A stretch of 64,000 nucleotides of DNA. It comes from Paenibacillus sp. Root444D2 (GTDB lineage: Bacteria; Bacillota; Bacilli; Paenibacillales; NBRC-103111). Both the position numbers and the translations under genes were made by a program. The stretch is taken from the NCBI RefSeq assembly GCF_001426375.1, contig NZ_LMEO01000021.1:1-64000 (forward strand). Reading direction: 5' to 3'. Below the pieces are notes generated by a model. The model saw nothing but the letters and a program-made list of their open reading frames with translations, was not told the origin of the DNA and made no database searches. Below, in pieces: positions 26,203 to 36,123 of this stretch. Positions within the stretch are counted from its first letter, which is position 1; each line of letters starts with the position of its first letter.

Positions 26203-29200
26203 TTGCAAGCTTTAATTCAAGCTTTTTCTACGGATAGCGACTTTCAAACGATCGTGACAGGCCTCAGGTCCGAAATGAAAGAGCAGCTCGTTGCCGGACT
26301 CACCGGTTCCTCTAGGCAGGTAATGATTGCCACTCTTGCGCGAGAGTTAGCGCGCCCGCTGTTCATTGTTACTCACAATATGTTCGCCGCTCAGAAAATA
26401 GCGGAGGATTTACTAGAATGTCTATCACCAGATGAAGTGCTGCTCTACCCATCTCAAGAACTTCTGACGACAGAAGAGGCGGCTTCAAGCCCTGAGATGC
26501 TAGCGCAGCGTATTGACGTTCTCACCAAGTTAGCTGGCGGTTTCCGTGGAGTTGTGATTGCGCCTTTTGCTGGGGTGCGTCGATTGCTTCCGCTCAAGCA
26601 AGTATTCGAGGAATCCCGCGTTACGATCAACGTAGGGGATACCGTGCAATTGGATGAGCTCCTAGGCGCTTTATCCAGTCTGGGTTACGAGCGCGTGGAG
26701 CGGGTTGAGACCAAAGGTGAAATGAGCGTACGCGGCGGAATTCTGGATTTATTTCCGCTAACGTCGGAGAACGCCATTCGGATTGAGCTGTTCGATGTCG
26801 AAGTTGATTCTATTCGTACTTTTGATGTAAGTGACCAGCGTTCAATTGATAAATTAAACGCGATAACGATTCCCCCTTGCCGCGAGATTCAAGCGGATAG
26901 AAAGCGGTTACAATCGGCCGCGCAGCATGCTTATGAGCTGCTTCAAGCGCAGCTGGAGAAAATGACGGACCGATCAGCCAAAGACAAACTGCTCGAAGGC
27001 ATCGGACATGATATTGAACTGCTTCGTGAAGGGCAGACGTTCCCTGGTATTTATAAATATATTTCGCTTTTATATACGGAAAGACAGACCCTCATGGACT
27101 ACATGCCTAAGGATACTGTGCTTATCATCGACGAACCTGCCCGATTGCTGGAGACAGCAAAGCAGCTAGAACGTGACGAAGCAGAGTGGATGATGCATGC
27201 GCTGACAGAGGGGAAGAGCTTGCCGGCTTTTGTGCTGTCCAAATCGTATGAAACTCTGCTGCATCGCAGACCTTTCCCGACATTATATGTATCGCTATTC
27301 CTGCGCCAAGTGGCTGGGATTCAACCGCAAAATATCGTTAACTTCGTTTGCCGCGTCATGCAAAACTTCCATGGACAAATGAATCTCCTCAAAGCGGAGA
27401 TGGAACGCTGGAAGAAAAATGGAAGCAATGTCATTTTACTGGCAAACGGGGAGGACCGTGCTGAACGTGTTCGGCGGGTGCTTCAGGACTACCAAATTGA
27501 TGTCCCCGAAATTGTAGATGGGAATCTGCAGACAGGGTTTGAAATGCCCTCGATCCATTTGGTCGTCATCACGGAAGGCGAGATCTTCACACAGAAACAG
27601 CGTAAAGCACGTAAGGTCGAGAAGAAGCTGGAGAACGCTGAGCGTATCAAAAGCTATCAAGAGCTTAAGGTTGGCGATTATGTTGTTCACGTGAATCATG
27701 GGATCGGGAAGTATGTTGGGATCGGCACCTTGGAAGTTGGCGGTATCCACAAGGATTACCTCCACATCATGTATGCTGGCGGCGACAAGCTGTCCGTACC
27801 GATTGACCAGATTGATTTGATCCAGAAATATGTAGGTTCCGAAGAGAAGGAACCGAAGGTTTATAAGCTCGGAGGCGCTGACTGGGCTAGAGTGAAGAGC
27901 AAGGCGCGGGCATCCGTTAAGGATATTGCCGATGAGCTGATCAAGCTCTATGCAGAGCGCCAAGCGGCAACTGGCTACGGATTTAGTAAAGACAGCTCCT
28001 ATCAAAACGAATTTGAAGCGATGTTCCCTTACGATGAAACGCGGGATCAGCTCCGCGCGATCGAAGAAATTAAGGGAGACATGGAGAAAGCGCGTCCGAT
28101 GGATCGTTTGCTTTGCGGCGACGTGGGCTATGGGAAGACGGAAGTTGCGGTACGCGCGGCCTTCAAGGCAGCGATTGACGGCAAGCAAGTTGCTGTATTG
28201 GTGCCGACGACGATTTTGGCACAGCAGCATTACGAAACATTCCGTGAACGGTTCTCAGGCTATCCTTTTAACGTAAAAGTACTAAGTCGTTTCCGCTCCA
28301 AGAAGGAGCAGACCGAAGTTATGAAAGGCGTCAAGAAAGGGACGGTTGACGTCGTTATTGGTACTCACCGGCTATTGTCGCAGGATGTGCAGTTCAAAGA
28401 TCTTGGTTTGCTGATCGTCGATGAGGAGCAGCGTTTTGGCGTGTCCCACAAAGAAAAGCTGAAACGTCTCAAGACGAATGTGGACGTGCTAACCCTGACG
28501 GCAACACCGATTCCGAGAACTTTACACATGTCCATGTTAGGTGTTCGTGATTTATCGGTCATCGAGACTCCGCCGGAAAATCGTTTCCCTGTCCAGACTT
28601 ATGTGGTCGAGTACGGACCAACGTTGGTTCGAGAGGCGATTGAGCGGGAATTAGCGCGTGAAGGTCAAGTGTATTATTTATATAACCGTGTACAAGGTAT
28701 TACCCAAATCGCTGATCAGATCTCCATGATGATTCCGGATGCCCGCGTTACTGTGGCACATGGACAAATGGGCGAGCAGGAGCTGGAGAAGACGATCCTT
28801 GATTTCCTCGATGGGGAATACGATGTGCTGGTAAGCACCAGTATTATCGAGACGGGTGTCGATATTCCGAATGTCAACACACTGATTGTTCACGATGCGG
28901 ATAAAATGGGGCTGTCCCAGCTCTATCAGCTGCGTGGACGAGTAGGACGTTCTAATCGCGTAGCGTATGCTTATTTCACGTATCAGCGTGATAAAGTGCT
29001 TACGGAAGTGGCGGAGAAACGCCTTCAAGCGATTAAAGAGTTTACAGAACTTGGATCAGGCTTTAAAATTGCGATGAGGGATTTATCTATTCGTGGTGCT
29101 GGTAATTTGCTTGGCGCAGAGCAGCATGGTTTCATTGCATCTGTCGGATTTGATTTATACTCCCAAATGCTAGCAGAAGAAATTGCAAAGCTGAAACTAG

Positions 29201-29724
29201 AAATAGATGGGGAAGCGGTCATTCCGGAACCGGAGTGGAATACTTCCATCGATATACAATTGGATGCGTACCTACCATCCGACTACATCTACGACAGCAT
29301 GCAAAAAATCGAAATCTACAAAAAAGTGGCCGCCATTCGAACGTTGGAAGAAGCCGCGGATCTGCATGATGAGCTTGTTGATCGTTTCGGCGATCTGCCG
29401 CAGGCCGTGTTCAACTTACTGTCAGTGGCTCGTTTGAAAGCATACGGTTCGGAGTACCGGATAGAAACGATCAGCCAAAAAGGGGATGATTACCTAATCA
29501 AGGTGCATATTGACCAGAATGGCAGGCTGGAAGGACAAAAGCTAATCGCATTGTCCAAAGGCTTTGATGGTCGAATCAAGTTGAACGCGGACCCGCAGCT
29601 TCATATCGTTATTCGATGTAAAGGCATGAAACCAGAAGCTTCCATCGAATTGGTGGAGAAGTTTCTGGTACAATATAAGGATGTTCTGAAAACGAAAGGG
29701 GAATTACAGGATGTTGCCAAATGA
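26203..29724 (+). CDS. mfd: transcription-repair coupling factor
   Basis: 1173 residues, normal Mfd length. UvrB-homology region at the N-terminus (about 1-330), RNA polymerase-interacting RID/CarD-like domain starting ELKVGDYVVHVNHGIGKYVG (about 486-505), and a RecG-like SF2 motor with Walker A GDVGYGKTE (639-647), DEEQRFGV and QLRGRVGR, then the C-terminal TRCF domain. Removes RNA polymerase stalled at lesions and recruits UvrABC. Start is TTG 26203 with GAGGGGAG upstream. The stop overlaps the next gene's start. Confidence 0.97.
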   Translation: MQALIQAFSTDSDFQTIVTGLRSEMKEQLVAGLTGSSRQVMIATLARELARPLFIVTHNMFAAQKIAEDLLECLSPDEVLLYPSQELLTTEEAASSPEMLAQRIDVLTKLAGGFRGVVIAPFAGVRRLLPLKQVFEESRVTINVGDTVQLDELLGALSSLGYERVERVETKGEMSVRGGILDLFPLTSENAIRIELFDVEVDSIRTFDVSDQRSIDKLNAITIPPCREIQADRKRLQSAAQHAYELLQAQLEKMTDRSAKDKLLEGIGHDIELLREGQTFPGIYKYISLLYTERQTLMDYMPKDTVLIIDEPARLLETAKQLERDEAEWMMHALTEGKSLPAFVLSKSYETLLHRRPFPTLYVSLFLRQVAGIQPQNIVNFVCRVMQNFHGQMNLLKAEMERWKKNGSNVILLANGEDRAERVRRVLQDYQIDVPEIVDGNLQTGFEMPSIHLVVITEGEIFTQKQRKARKVEKKLENAERIKSYQELKVGDYVVHVNHGIGKYVGIGTLEVGGIHKDYLHIMYAGGDKLSVPIDQIDLIQKYVGSEEKEPKVYKLGGADWARVKSKARASVKDIADELIKLYAERQAATGYGFSKDSSYQNEFEAMFPYDETRDQLRAIEEIKGDMEKARPMDRLLCGDVGYGKTEVAVRAAFKAAIDGKQVAVLVPTTILAQQHYETFRERFSGYPFNVKVLSRFRSKKEQTEVMKGVKKGTVDVVIGTHRLLSQDVQFKDLGLLIVDEEQRFGVSHKEKLKRLKTNVDVLTLTATPIPRTLHMSMLGVRDLSVIETPPENRFPVQTYVVEYGPTLVREAIERELAREGQVYYLYNRVQGITQIADQISMMIPDARVTVAHGQMGEQELEKTILDFLDGEYDVLVSTSIIETGVDIPNVNTLIVHDADKMGLSQLYQLRGRVGRSNRVAYAYFTYQRDKVLTEVAEKRLQAIKEFTELGSGFKIAMRDLSIRGAGNLLGAEQHGFIASVGFDLYSQMLAEEIAKLKLEIDGEAVIPEPEWNTSIDIQLDAYLPSDYIYDSMQKIEIYKKVAAIRTLEEAADLHDELVDRFGDLPQAVFNLLSVARLKAYGSEYRIETISQKGDDYLIKVHIDQNGRLEGQKLIALSKGFDGRIKLNADPQLHIVIRCKGMKPEASIELVEKFLVQYKDVLKTKGELQDVAK

Positions 29725-30820
29725 TACTAGTAAACAACGACGTTTTTCGAAAAAATGGATTTTAAGCATGGTAGCATTGCTCCTTGCATTTTCAGTGCTA
29801 AGTGCATGTGGAAGTAAAAAGGAAGGTGCAGCAACAGCTTCACCTTCACCTGCCTCTACTGCAGCGGCTACAGGTAACCCGAGTGACGTGATTGCTACGT
29901 ATAAAGAGGGCGGTAAAATTACACGCGGCGAGTTTAACTCTTTCATCAGTGTGAACAAAATGTTCTCACCGCAGCTGGCGCAATTCATGACAGACCCTGC
30001 TTTTCAACAAGATATGTTGAAGCAAATGGTTACTTTCCGTGTTCTGTCTGCCAAAGCGGATGATAAAGTGAAAGCTGATGCTGACAAACAAGTGACGGAG
30101 CAAATGAAAGCCATCACGGATTACTTCGGTAAGCAAGAAGGCGGAATGGACAAGCAGTTAAAAGACAATGGTATCGAGCTTAAGGATATCGAGTCATTAA
30201 TGAAAATGAGCTTCTACACCATGGGCAGCATGGAGAGTAAAATAACAGATCAAGCTGTTCAGGATTCCTACAAAGAACAAGCAGCTACTCATGCCTTTGA
30301 TATTGCAACAGTTAGCCATATTCTGATCTCTTTGAAGGATGCAGCTACACAAAAAGATTTGCGTACCAAAGATGAAGCTTTGGCAAGAGCCAAAGAGGTA
30401 AAAGGGAAACTGGATAAAGGCGGCGATTTTGCAGCACTTGCGAAAGAATATTCCGACGATCCAGGCTCCAAAGAGGCTGGCGGTACGTATAAAGATGCGG
30501 ACATCAATCAATGGGTGCCTGAATTCAAACAAGCAGCTAGTACGCTTCCTTTGAACACGATCAGTGATCCTGTTGAATCCTCTTTCGGTTACCACGTCAT
30601 GAAAGTAGAGTCCAGAAGCACAAAGCCACTGGATGATACGCTCAAAACACAAATCAAATCTCAGCTTGCGGAGAAATCCCTATCTGAATTTGCGGAGAAA
30701 GAATATCCGAACTTGATTCAAACCAACAATCTGCCGAAACCGGAAGCGAGCCCGGCTCCAGCTGCAAGTCCGGCAGCAAGTCCGGCTGCAAGCCCAGCGG
30801 CAAGTCCAGCTGCAAAGTAA
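29711..30820 (+). CDS. prsA: PrsA-like peptidyl-prolyl isomerase lipoprotein
   Basis: 369 residues. Signal peptide with a lipobox LSAC (lipidated Cys near residue 33), N-terminal SurA-like helical region and a central parvulin PPIase domain (about 198-300; VSHILISLKD.., FAALAKEYSDDPGS..GG). The C-terminus is a low-complexity ASPAASPAA tail built of repeated codons. PrsA folds secreted proteins at the outer face of the membrane. It overlaps the mfd stop by 14 nt, indicating coupling. In B. subtilis mfd is followed by spoVT, so this gene is an insertion here. Confidence 0.9.
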   Translation: MLPNDTSKQRRFSKKWILSMVALLLAFSVLSACGSKKEGAATASPSPASTAAATGNPSDVIATYKEGGKITRGEFNSFISVNKMFSPQLAQFMTDPAFQQDMLKQMVTFRVLSAKADDKVKADADKQVTEQMKAITDYFGKQEGGMDKQLKDNGIELKDIESLMKMSFYTMGSMESKITDQAVQDSYKEQAATHAFDIATVSHILISLKDAATQKDLRTKDEALARAKEVKGKLDKGGDFAALAKEYSDDPGSKEAGGTYKDADINQWVPEFKQAASTLPLNTISDPVESSFGYHVMKVESRSTKPLDDTLKTQIKSQLAEKSLSEFAEKEYPNLIQTNNLPKPEASPAPAASPAASPAASPAASPAAK

Positions 30821-30828
30821 GAACTTAC

Positions 30829-30859
30829 CAGGATGTCCGATAACGGGCATCCTGTTTTT
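30829..30859 (+). terminator. intrinsic terminator after prsA
   Basis: AGGATGTCC (30830-30838) pairs with GGGCATCCT (30845-30853), then five T. Confidence 0.82.
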
Positions 30860-31064
30860 ATTTGTTATTTTTGGACATGATAAGCGCAGCAGGATGCAAA
30901 GCTAAATAAAGTAAATTCCGTAGTAAAAGCGTCTGCATAGAAGAATGGGAAGTGAAGAATACTATGGATAGAATTCGAGTTCCCACCAAATCCCGATCTA
31001 GCATACAAGATTTCATGCTCCTGTCGTATCTAATTACTGAGCGGAAAGTGAGGCATCTAGAGGT

Positions 31065-31607
31065 ATGAAAGCAACTGGAATTGTCCGTCGGATAGATGAT
31101 TTAGGGAGAGTTGTTATTCCCAAGGAAATACGACGCACACTACGCATTCGCGAAGGTGACCCTTTGGAAATTTTCGTGGATCGAGATGGTGAAGTGATTC
31201 TTAAGAAGTATTCACCGATTGGTGAACTTGGTGATTTTGCCAAGGAGTATGCGGAATCGTTATTTGAAAGTACGAATCATGTCGCCCTGATCTCAGATCG
31301 AGATAACATTATTGCGATGGCTGGGGGGTCCAAAAAAGACTATTTCGAAAAGTCGGTTGGATCGATCGTTGAATCCTGTATGGAAAATCGCAAAGCGATT
31401 CTGGAAAGCGGAAGTGGTCAATTTGAGCTTATCAAAGATACAAATGAAACATTTTCTTCTTTCGTAGCCGCTCCGATTGTAGCCGGTGGCGACCCTATTG
31501 GGTGTGTCATTTTGCTCTCCAAAGATGAGAATGTGAAAATGGGGAATATGGAAGTTAAGATGGTAGAGACAGCGGCTGGATTTTTGGCAAAGCAGATGGA
31601 GCAATGA
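31065..31607 (+). CDS. spoVT: SpoVT, forespore transcription regulator
   Basis: 180 residues. N-terminal AbrB-type swapped hairpin ([23 protein letters not shown], about 2-24) as in AbrB encoded earlier in the window, and a C-terminal GAF domain (about 55-178). SpoVT fine-tunes SigG-dependent genes such as ssp and germination genes. ATG 31065 with a modest GAGGC binding site. The position after mfd matches B. subtilis apart from the inserted prsA. Confidence 0.95.
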   Translation: MKATGIVRRIDDLGRVVIPKEIRRTLRIREGDPLEIFVDRDGEVILKKYSPIGELGDFAKEYAESLFESTNHVALISDRDNIIAMAGGSKKDYFEKSVGSIVESCMENRKAILESGSGQFELIKDTNETFSSFVAAPIVAGGDPIGCVILLSKDENVKMGNMEVKMVETAAGFLAKQMEQ

Positions 31608-31625
31608 AAGAAAAATAAGACATAA

Positions 31626-31674
31626 AGGCTTCCTTACCGAGATGCCCCCGCATCTGTAAGTGAAGCTTTTTTTG
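31626..31674 (+). terminator. intrinsic terminator after spoVT
   Basis: GGCTTCCTTAC..GATGC and GCATC..GTAAGTGAAGC form a long, slightly imperfect stem around a CCCC loop, then seven T. Confidence 0.8.
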
Positions 31675-31739
31675 TCTGCTATGACTGATTTCGTTATAAT
31701 ATGTCTATATGCGTGAAGTCAAGGTAGAGGAGAAGTAAG

Positions 31740-33650
31740 ATGGGGGACACCGACAAGGGGCATCAAGGTTATAAAGAGGGGCTCCAGAGGAATGTCGGTA
31801 AACAAGGTGCCAAGCTGTTAAGAGGTGCCGCTCTACTTGGGGCTGCCGCTATTCTCTCTAAACTATTGGGAACTCTGCAGAAGATTCCGCTTCAAAATGT
31901 ATCCGGTGATACGGCTTTTGGTATTTATAATGCGGTTTATCCGCTATATATTCTAATTTTGTTCGCGGCTACAGCCGGATTTCCGGTAGCTGTATCCAAG
32001 TTCGTAGCCGAACGAGCTATGGATGGTGATCATCAAGGGGCTAGACGTATTGTCCGTGTCTCAACAGCCATATTGTTGGGCTCCGGTTTTGTAGTGTTTG
32101 TTCTGTTGTACTTCGGAGCTAATGAGATTGCCAGTTGGATCGGTATTAGCCAGACAGAAAGGGCGATCCGAAGCGTATCCTTCGCACTGCTGCTATCCCC
32201 GATGCTCGCTGTCCTGCGCGGTTATTTCCAAGGGTATCAGAATATGGTGCCGACGGCTGTTTCACAAGTGATTGAACAGCTAATAAGGGTGATTACCATG
32301 GTTGCGCTGCTGCTCTATATGGTGGCATTAGCTTATGACGAGGAATGGATTGCTGCTGGGGCTACATTTGGCTCCGTGACAGGTGCTGCTGCTGGGTTGA
32401 TCGTGATGTATGTTTATTGGCGGAAGGCGATGAGACAGGAGCGGGGATGGGAACGGGAGCAGGAGCAGGAGCAGGGAGTGAATGAAGAGGACTGGAGGCA
32501 GTCTGAGGATATAGAGGGACAGAGGCAGGATGTAATAAGTGAAGGTGACGGGCTGCTGTCGAAAGAACGGAATTGGCAGGAGTCAGATAATGGAAAGCGA
32601 TTAGAGGACGGACTGTATCCTGACATGAACAGGCAATGGCCAAATGATGGAAAGCGAAAGGGAGGCATGATGCCGTCAAAGGAACTCTCCTCCTGGGAGT
32701 GGGCGAAACGCATTACGGCGTATGCGATTCCTGTTTGTTTGGGGGCTATCGTGGTTCCTTTGCTCACGCTTGTCGACACGTTTACCATGCCGCGACTTCT
32801 TGAGGCTGCGCAAGGAAGCGAGGGGGAGGCTATGCGGCAGTTCGGGCTGTATAACCGGGGGCTTCCTCTCGTTCAGCTCGTTGTCATGATCGCTTCCTCT
32901 ATGTCCGCAGTACTTGTTCCAGCTCTTGCAGAAGCCAAGGCAAGAAGGCAGAACGAACTCATCCGCTTTAGGGCTGAGATGGCGATAAGGCTCTCTTGGC
33001 TTATTGGGCTTGGAGCCTCATTCGGCCTTGCCTTTGCAGCAGTGCCGATTAACGTGATGCTTTACAAAAGTAATGAGGCCAGCTGGACGATGGCTGTGCT
33101 GGCCTTCACGGCCTTGTTTAGTACGTTGAACGCTGTCTCAGCCAGCGTTCTCCAGGGTGCCGGCGCGATCCGCACGCCGGTGAAGGCCCTGCTCGTTGCC
33201 ATCGTGCTGAAAGCACTCGGCAACGTGGTTTTGATGCCCCGCTGGGGCATCGACGGCGCCGCGCTGAGCGCGGTGATCGCCTATGCCGCTGCGGCGGGGC
33301 TGAATCTGGTGCAGCTGCGCCGCTGCACCGGGGCGCGCTTCGCGCTGCGGCCGTACGCCGTCAGTCCCACGCTTGCCGTGGGGCTGATGGGCGGCTGCCT
33401 CGCAGCGCTGCAGCTGCTGGCCATGCCCGCTGCGGCGGCATGGCACGTGCCTGAGCGATTGAGCGCTAGCGCAATCGCCTTGGTGTGTGTAGTCGGCGGC
33501 GCAGCCGTCTACGCGCTCGCGCTGCTGCGCAGCGGCAGCATCAGCCGCGAGGAGCTGCGGCTGATGCCGGAGCTGGACCGGAAGCTGGCGCCGGTCCTGG
33601 AGAAGCTATGGCCGGCGAAGGCATCCGCCGCCCCCCGCGACCGAGGCTAG
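31740..33650 (+). CDS. polysaccharide flippase of the SpoVB/MurJ (MOP) family with unusual insert
   Basis: 636 residues with 14 predicted membrane segments, MOP-superfamily lipid-linked precursor flippase; positional equivalent of B. subtilis yabM (~530 residues). GAALLGAAAILSKLLGTLQKIPLQN near residue 30 is the family start. A very hydrophilic ~80-residue stretch (about 232-312, rich in Glu/Gln/Asp/Trp) is inserted between membrane segments and is not expected in the family. The last 500 nt are abruptly very G+C-rich. Substrate could be a peptidoglycan or exopolysaccharide intermediate. ATG 31740 with AGAGGAG. Confidence 0.88.
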   Translation: MGDTDKGHQGYKEGLQRNVGKQGAKLLRGAALLGAAAILSKLLGTLQKIPLQNVSGDTAFGIYNAVYPLYILILFAATAGFPVAVSKFVAERAMDGDHQGARRIVRVSTAILLGSGFVVFVLLYFGANEIASWIGISQTERAIRSVSFALLLSPMLAVLRGYFQGYQNMVPTAVSQVIEQLIRVITMVALLLYMVALAYDEEWIAAGATFGSVTGAAAGLIVMYVYWRKAMRQERGWEREQEQEQGVNEEDWRQSEDIEGQRQDVISEGDGLLSKERNWQESDNGKRLEDGLYPDMNRQWPNDGKRKGGMMPSKELSSWEWAKRITAYAIPVCLGAIVVPLLTLVDTFTMPRLLEAAQGSEGEAMRQFGLYNRGLPLVQLVVMIASSMSAVLVPALAEAKARRQNELIRFRAEMAIRLSWLIGLGASFGLAFAAVPINVMLYKSNEASWTMAVLAFTALFSTLNAVSASVLQGAGAIRTPVKALLVAIVLKALGNVVLMPRWGIDGAALSAVIAYAAAAGLNLVQLRRCTGARFALRPYAVSPTLAVGLMGGCLAALQLLAMPAAAAWHVPERLSASAIALVCVVGGAAVYALALLRSGSISREELRLMPELDRKLAPVLEKLWPAKASAAPRDRG

Positions 33651-33713
33651 AGATTGCCAATGGCCATGAGTGATTGCCAATCTTTTTCTATATTGAGGTG
33701 TCTTAAATCGAAA

Positions 33714-33980
33714 ATCCATCGTCATATATGCTCACTTGAGGTTGCTGGATGAATTGAAGAATGAATTCATTCTCAGTTGAAGATGTTGTAGAAATTGCAA
33801 CAATATCTGCCTAGATCCCGCCTCTTTCCCTCCGATGTTGCATAATGTACAACAATTTAGGACCTATACAGGCTATTTCGCAACAAATGGGTCCGAAATG
33901 TTGTACAAACTACAACTTGAACATGCCCAATGGCCTTTGGGAGTGGGAATTGTTGCAGAAAATACAACATTGGTAACCAC
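33714..33980 (-). repeat. dispersed intergenic repeat, copy B (inverted relative to copy A)
   Basis: Reverse-complement counterpart of 16127-16387. Shared blocks include CATATATGAC/CATAGATGAC at one edge, CCAGCAACCTCAA, TTTCTACAACAT, AAATTGTTGTACAT, GCCTGTATAGG, GTTTGTACAACATTT and TGTTGTATTTTCT near the other edge. It occupies most of the 33651-34159 gap, in which I see no gene. Confidence 0.8.
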
Positions 33981-34159
33981 GGATGCTCATTTACATGTAC
34001 TAGCATGACTTTATAACCGAAAACTGGAGTTCACAACTTTGACTGACATGTAGAAGCCCCAGCAAACGGTTTAAGTGTCCTCATGCTTCCTCCCTGCAAA
34101 TGTTCAAATAGTTTTTTCATACATATCGCAGTTAACCAACAATCAGGAGGTGTTTCCTA

Positions 34160-35686
34160 ATGTCAACAACCAACCCGCAAATAACCGTCCTCGGACTCGG
34201 AACGGGAGACGAAGACCAGCTCACACTAGGTGTCTGGAAAAAGCTGCAGCTGGCCGCCAAGGAGCAAGCGGTGCTTTACCTGCGAACGAAAGATCATCCG
34301 ATGGTTCAGATGCTGGATACGAATCAGATTCCTTACCAAACGTTCGACGAGAATTACTTAGCGCACCAAAGATTCGAACAAGTGTACGAATCGATCGCAG
34401 AGGCGCTCATTCAGTCAGCCAAGACGCAAGCTTTCGAGGTTATTTATGCAGTGCCAGGCCATCCGATGGTGGCGGAATACACGGTGCAGCTTCTGAAACA
34501 ACGCTGTCCGTCCGAGGGCATCTCGCTCCAAATTATCGGTGGGGAGAGCTTTCTGGATCAAGCGTTTCTACGTTTCGGTTTTGATCCGATTGATGGATTT
34601 CAATTGCTTGACGCGACCAGCCTGAGCCGTTATACTCTTAATCCGCAGCTTCATACGGTTATTGGGCAAGTGTATGATAGTCTTACGGCATCAGATCTTA
34701 AGATTAGCCTCATGGATGCTTATTCGGATGATTACCGTGTTGTCGTTGGTCATTCCTTGGGTGTGGCAGGTGAGGAACAGGTTATCGAGGTCCCCCTGCA
34801 TGAGCTCGATCATGTAAAGGGGTACGGCAATCTTTCCCTTGTCTGGGTGCCGAAGAGTGAAAAGGATGAAGATTATTACCGCACTTTTGGCCGATTGCAT
34901 GAAATTGTTCAAATCCTGCGCAGCCCAGAAGGCTGCCCATGGGATCGTGAGCAGACGCATGCCAGCCTGCGCAAAAATCTCATCGAAGAAGCGTACGAGG
35001 TTCTTGAAACAATTGACGAGGACGATCCCGAGCACATGTGTGAGGAACTCGGCGATCTCCTTTTACAAGTGATGCTGCATGCGCAGATGGAAGAGGAAAT
35101 TGGCACGTTCACCGTTTATGATGTCATCGCTACGTTGAATGAGAAACTCATCCGCCGTCACCCTCATGTATTCGGTGAGAACAAGGCTGAGGATGCCGAC
35201 GAAGCTCTTGTGAACTGGAATGCCATGAAGGCGGAGGAGAAGCGTAAGAAGGGCATTGATGTCACGAAGCAATCTGTACTTGACGGGGTGCCGCGCGAGC
35301 TGCCAGGCCTCATGAAGGCGCTGAAGCTTCAGAAGAAGGCAGCGACAGTTGGTTTTGACTGGTCAGAGCTAGAAGATGTCCTGAATAAGGTGGAAGAAGA
35401 GCTAACCGAGCTTCGCGAAGCCATCGCTGATTCATCCGAAGCAGGGGCTCAAGATCGGCTCGAGGAGCTGGGCGACGTCCTTTTCTCCATCGTCAATGTC
35501 GCTAGATTCCTGAAGGTTGATCCGGAAGAGGCGATCGCACAGACGAACCGCAAATTCGTCCAAAGATTTTCATATATCGAAGATCAACTACGTTTAAGAG
35601 GGCTTTCTTTTGAACAAACTGAATTATCAGAGATGGAAAGTTTATGGCAGGAAGCAAAAAAAGTTGCAAAACTTCGGCAGGGATAG
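34160..35686 (+). CDS. yabN: MazG nucleotide pyrophosphohydrolase fused to a tetrapyrrole-methylase-like domain (YabN)
   Basis: 508 residues. N-terminal half (about 1-225) has the SAM/tetrapyrrole methylase fold (ITVLGLGTGDEDQLT), C-terminal half has MazG EExxE...ExxD motifs: LIEEAYEVLETIDEDD.. with EELGDLLLQ (about 275-302) and a second set near VEEELTELREA...EELGDVLFS. MazG hydrolyses NTPs or dNTPs, cleansing the pool. The role of the N-terminal half is not known. ATG 34160 follows AGGAGGTG. Confidence 0.94.
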   Translation: MSTTNPQITVLGLGTGDEDQLTLGVWKKLQLAAKEQAVLYLRTKDHPMVQMLDTNQIPYQTFDENYLAHQRFEQVYESIAEALIQSAKTQAFEVIYAVPGHPMVAEYTVQLLKQRCPSEGISLQIIGGESFLDQAFLRFGFDPIDGFQLLDATSLSRYTLNPQLHTVIGQVYDSLTASDLKISLMDAYSDDYRVVVGHSLGVAGEEQVIEVPLHELDHVKGYGNLSLVWVPKSEKDEDYYRTFGRLHEIVQILRSPEGCPWDREQTHASLRKNLIEEAYEVLETIDEDDPEHMCEELGDLLLQVMLHAQMEEEIGTFTVYDVIATLNEKLIRRHPHVFGENKAEDADEALVNWNAMKAEEKRKKGIDVTKQSVLDGVPRELPGLMKALKLQKKAATVGFDWSELEDVLNKVEEELTELREAIADSSEAGAQDRLEELGDVLFSIVNVARFLKVDPEEAIAQTNRKFVQRFSYIEDQLRLRGLSFEQTELSEMESLWQEAKKVAKLRQG

Positions 35687-35757
35687 AAGGATTTTGCCGA
35701 AAAAAGCAGAATACTAAATTTGGTGTAAGGTTGAATATGGAAATATAAGATAGGGAT

Positions 35758-35776
35758 CTTTGAACAAAGTTCAAAG
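35758..35776 (+). other. perfect hairpin in the leader of the HU gene
   Basis: CTTTGAAC-AAA-GTTCAAAG, 8 bp, 75 nt before the HU start codon; no T tract follows. Possible operator palindrome or mRNA hairpin. Confidence 0.45.
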
Positions 35777-35850
35777 TCTCTCAGCTTTGCAAAATGGCTA
35801 CATAGTAGAAGACTAGATCTTCAAACATTTTTGGGAGGTAAAGAAACCAC

Positions 35851-36123
35851 ATGAACAAAACAGATTTGATCAACAACATTGCAGAAAAAAGCGGACTTAC
35901 TAAGAAAGACGTTGAAGTTGTACTTAACGGATTCCTTGGTGAAGTAACGGACGCTCTTTCATCCGGAGATAAAGTTCAATTAATCGGTTTCGGAACTTTC
36001 GAAACTCGCAAACGTTCTGGTCGTACAGGCCGTAACCCGCAAACAGGCAACCCAATCGTGATCGCGGAATCCAATGTTCCTGCTTTCAAAGCAGGCAACA
36101 AGCTTAAAGACGCTGTAAAATAA
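35851..36123 (+). CDS. hup: HU family DNA-binding protein
   Basis: 90 residues, a complete HU: NKTDLINNIAEKSGLTKKD start, GFGTFETRKRSGRTGRNPQTG (about 46-66) beta-arm with the tip R-N-P, and PAFKAGNKLKDAVK end. Main nucleoid protein. GGGAGGT precedes the ATG. Its stop overlaps the rqcP start (TAATG). In B. subtilis hbs lies elsewhere, so HU here is an addition between yabN and rqcP. Confidence 0.97.
   Translation: MNKTDLINNIAEKSGLTKKDVEVVLNGFLGEVTDALSSGDKVQLIGFGTFETRKRSGRTGRNPQTGNPIVIAESNVPAFKAGNKLKDAVK

Noticed and set aside
32362..32788. Two antisense ORFs opposite the flippase insert
   Set aside because: They mirror the repetitive Glu/Gln codons of the real gene and lack binding sites.
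34075..34584. 169-codon + strand ORF overlapping the start of yabN
   Set aside because: Out of frame with the clear yabN gene, whose start has a strong AGGAGGTG site; product has no domain character.
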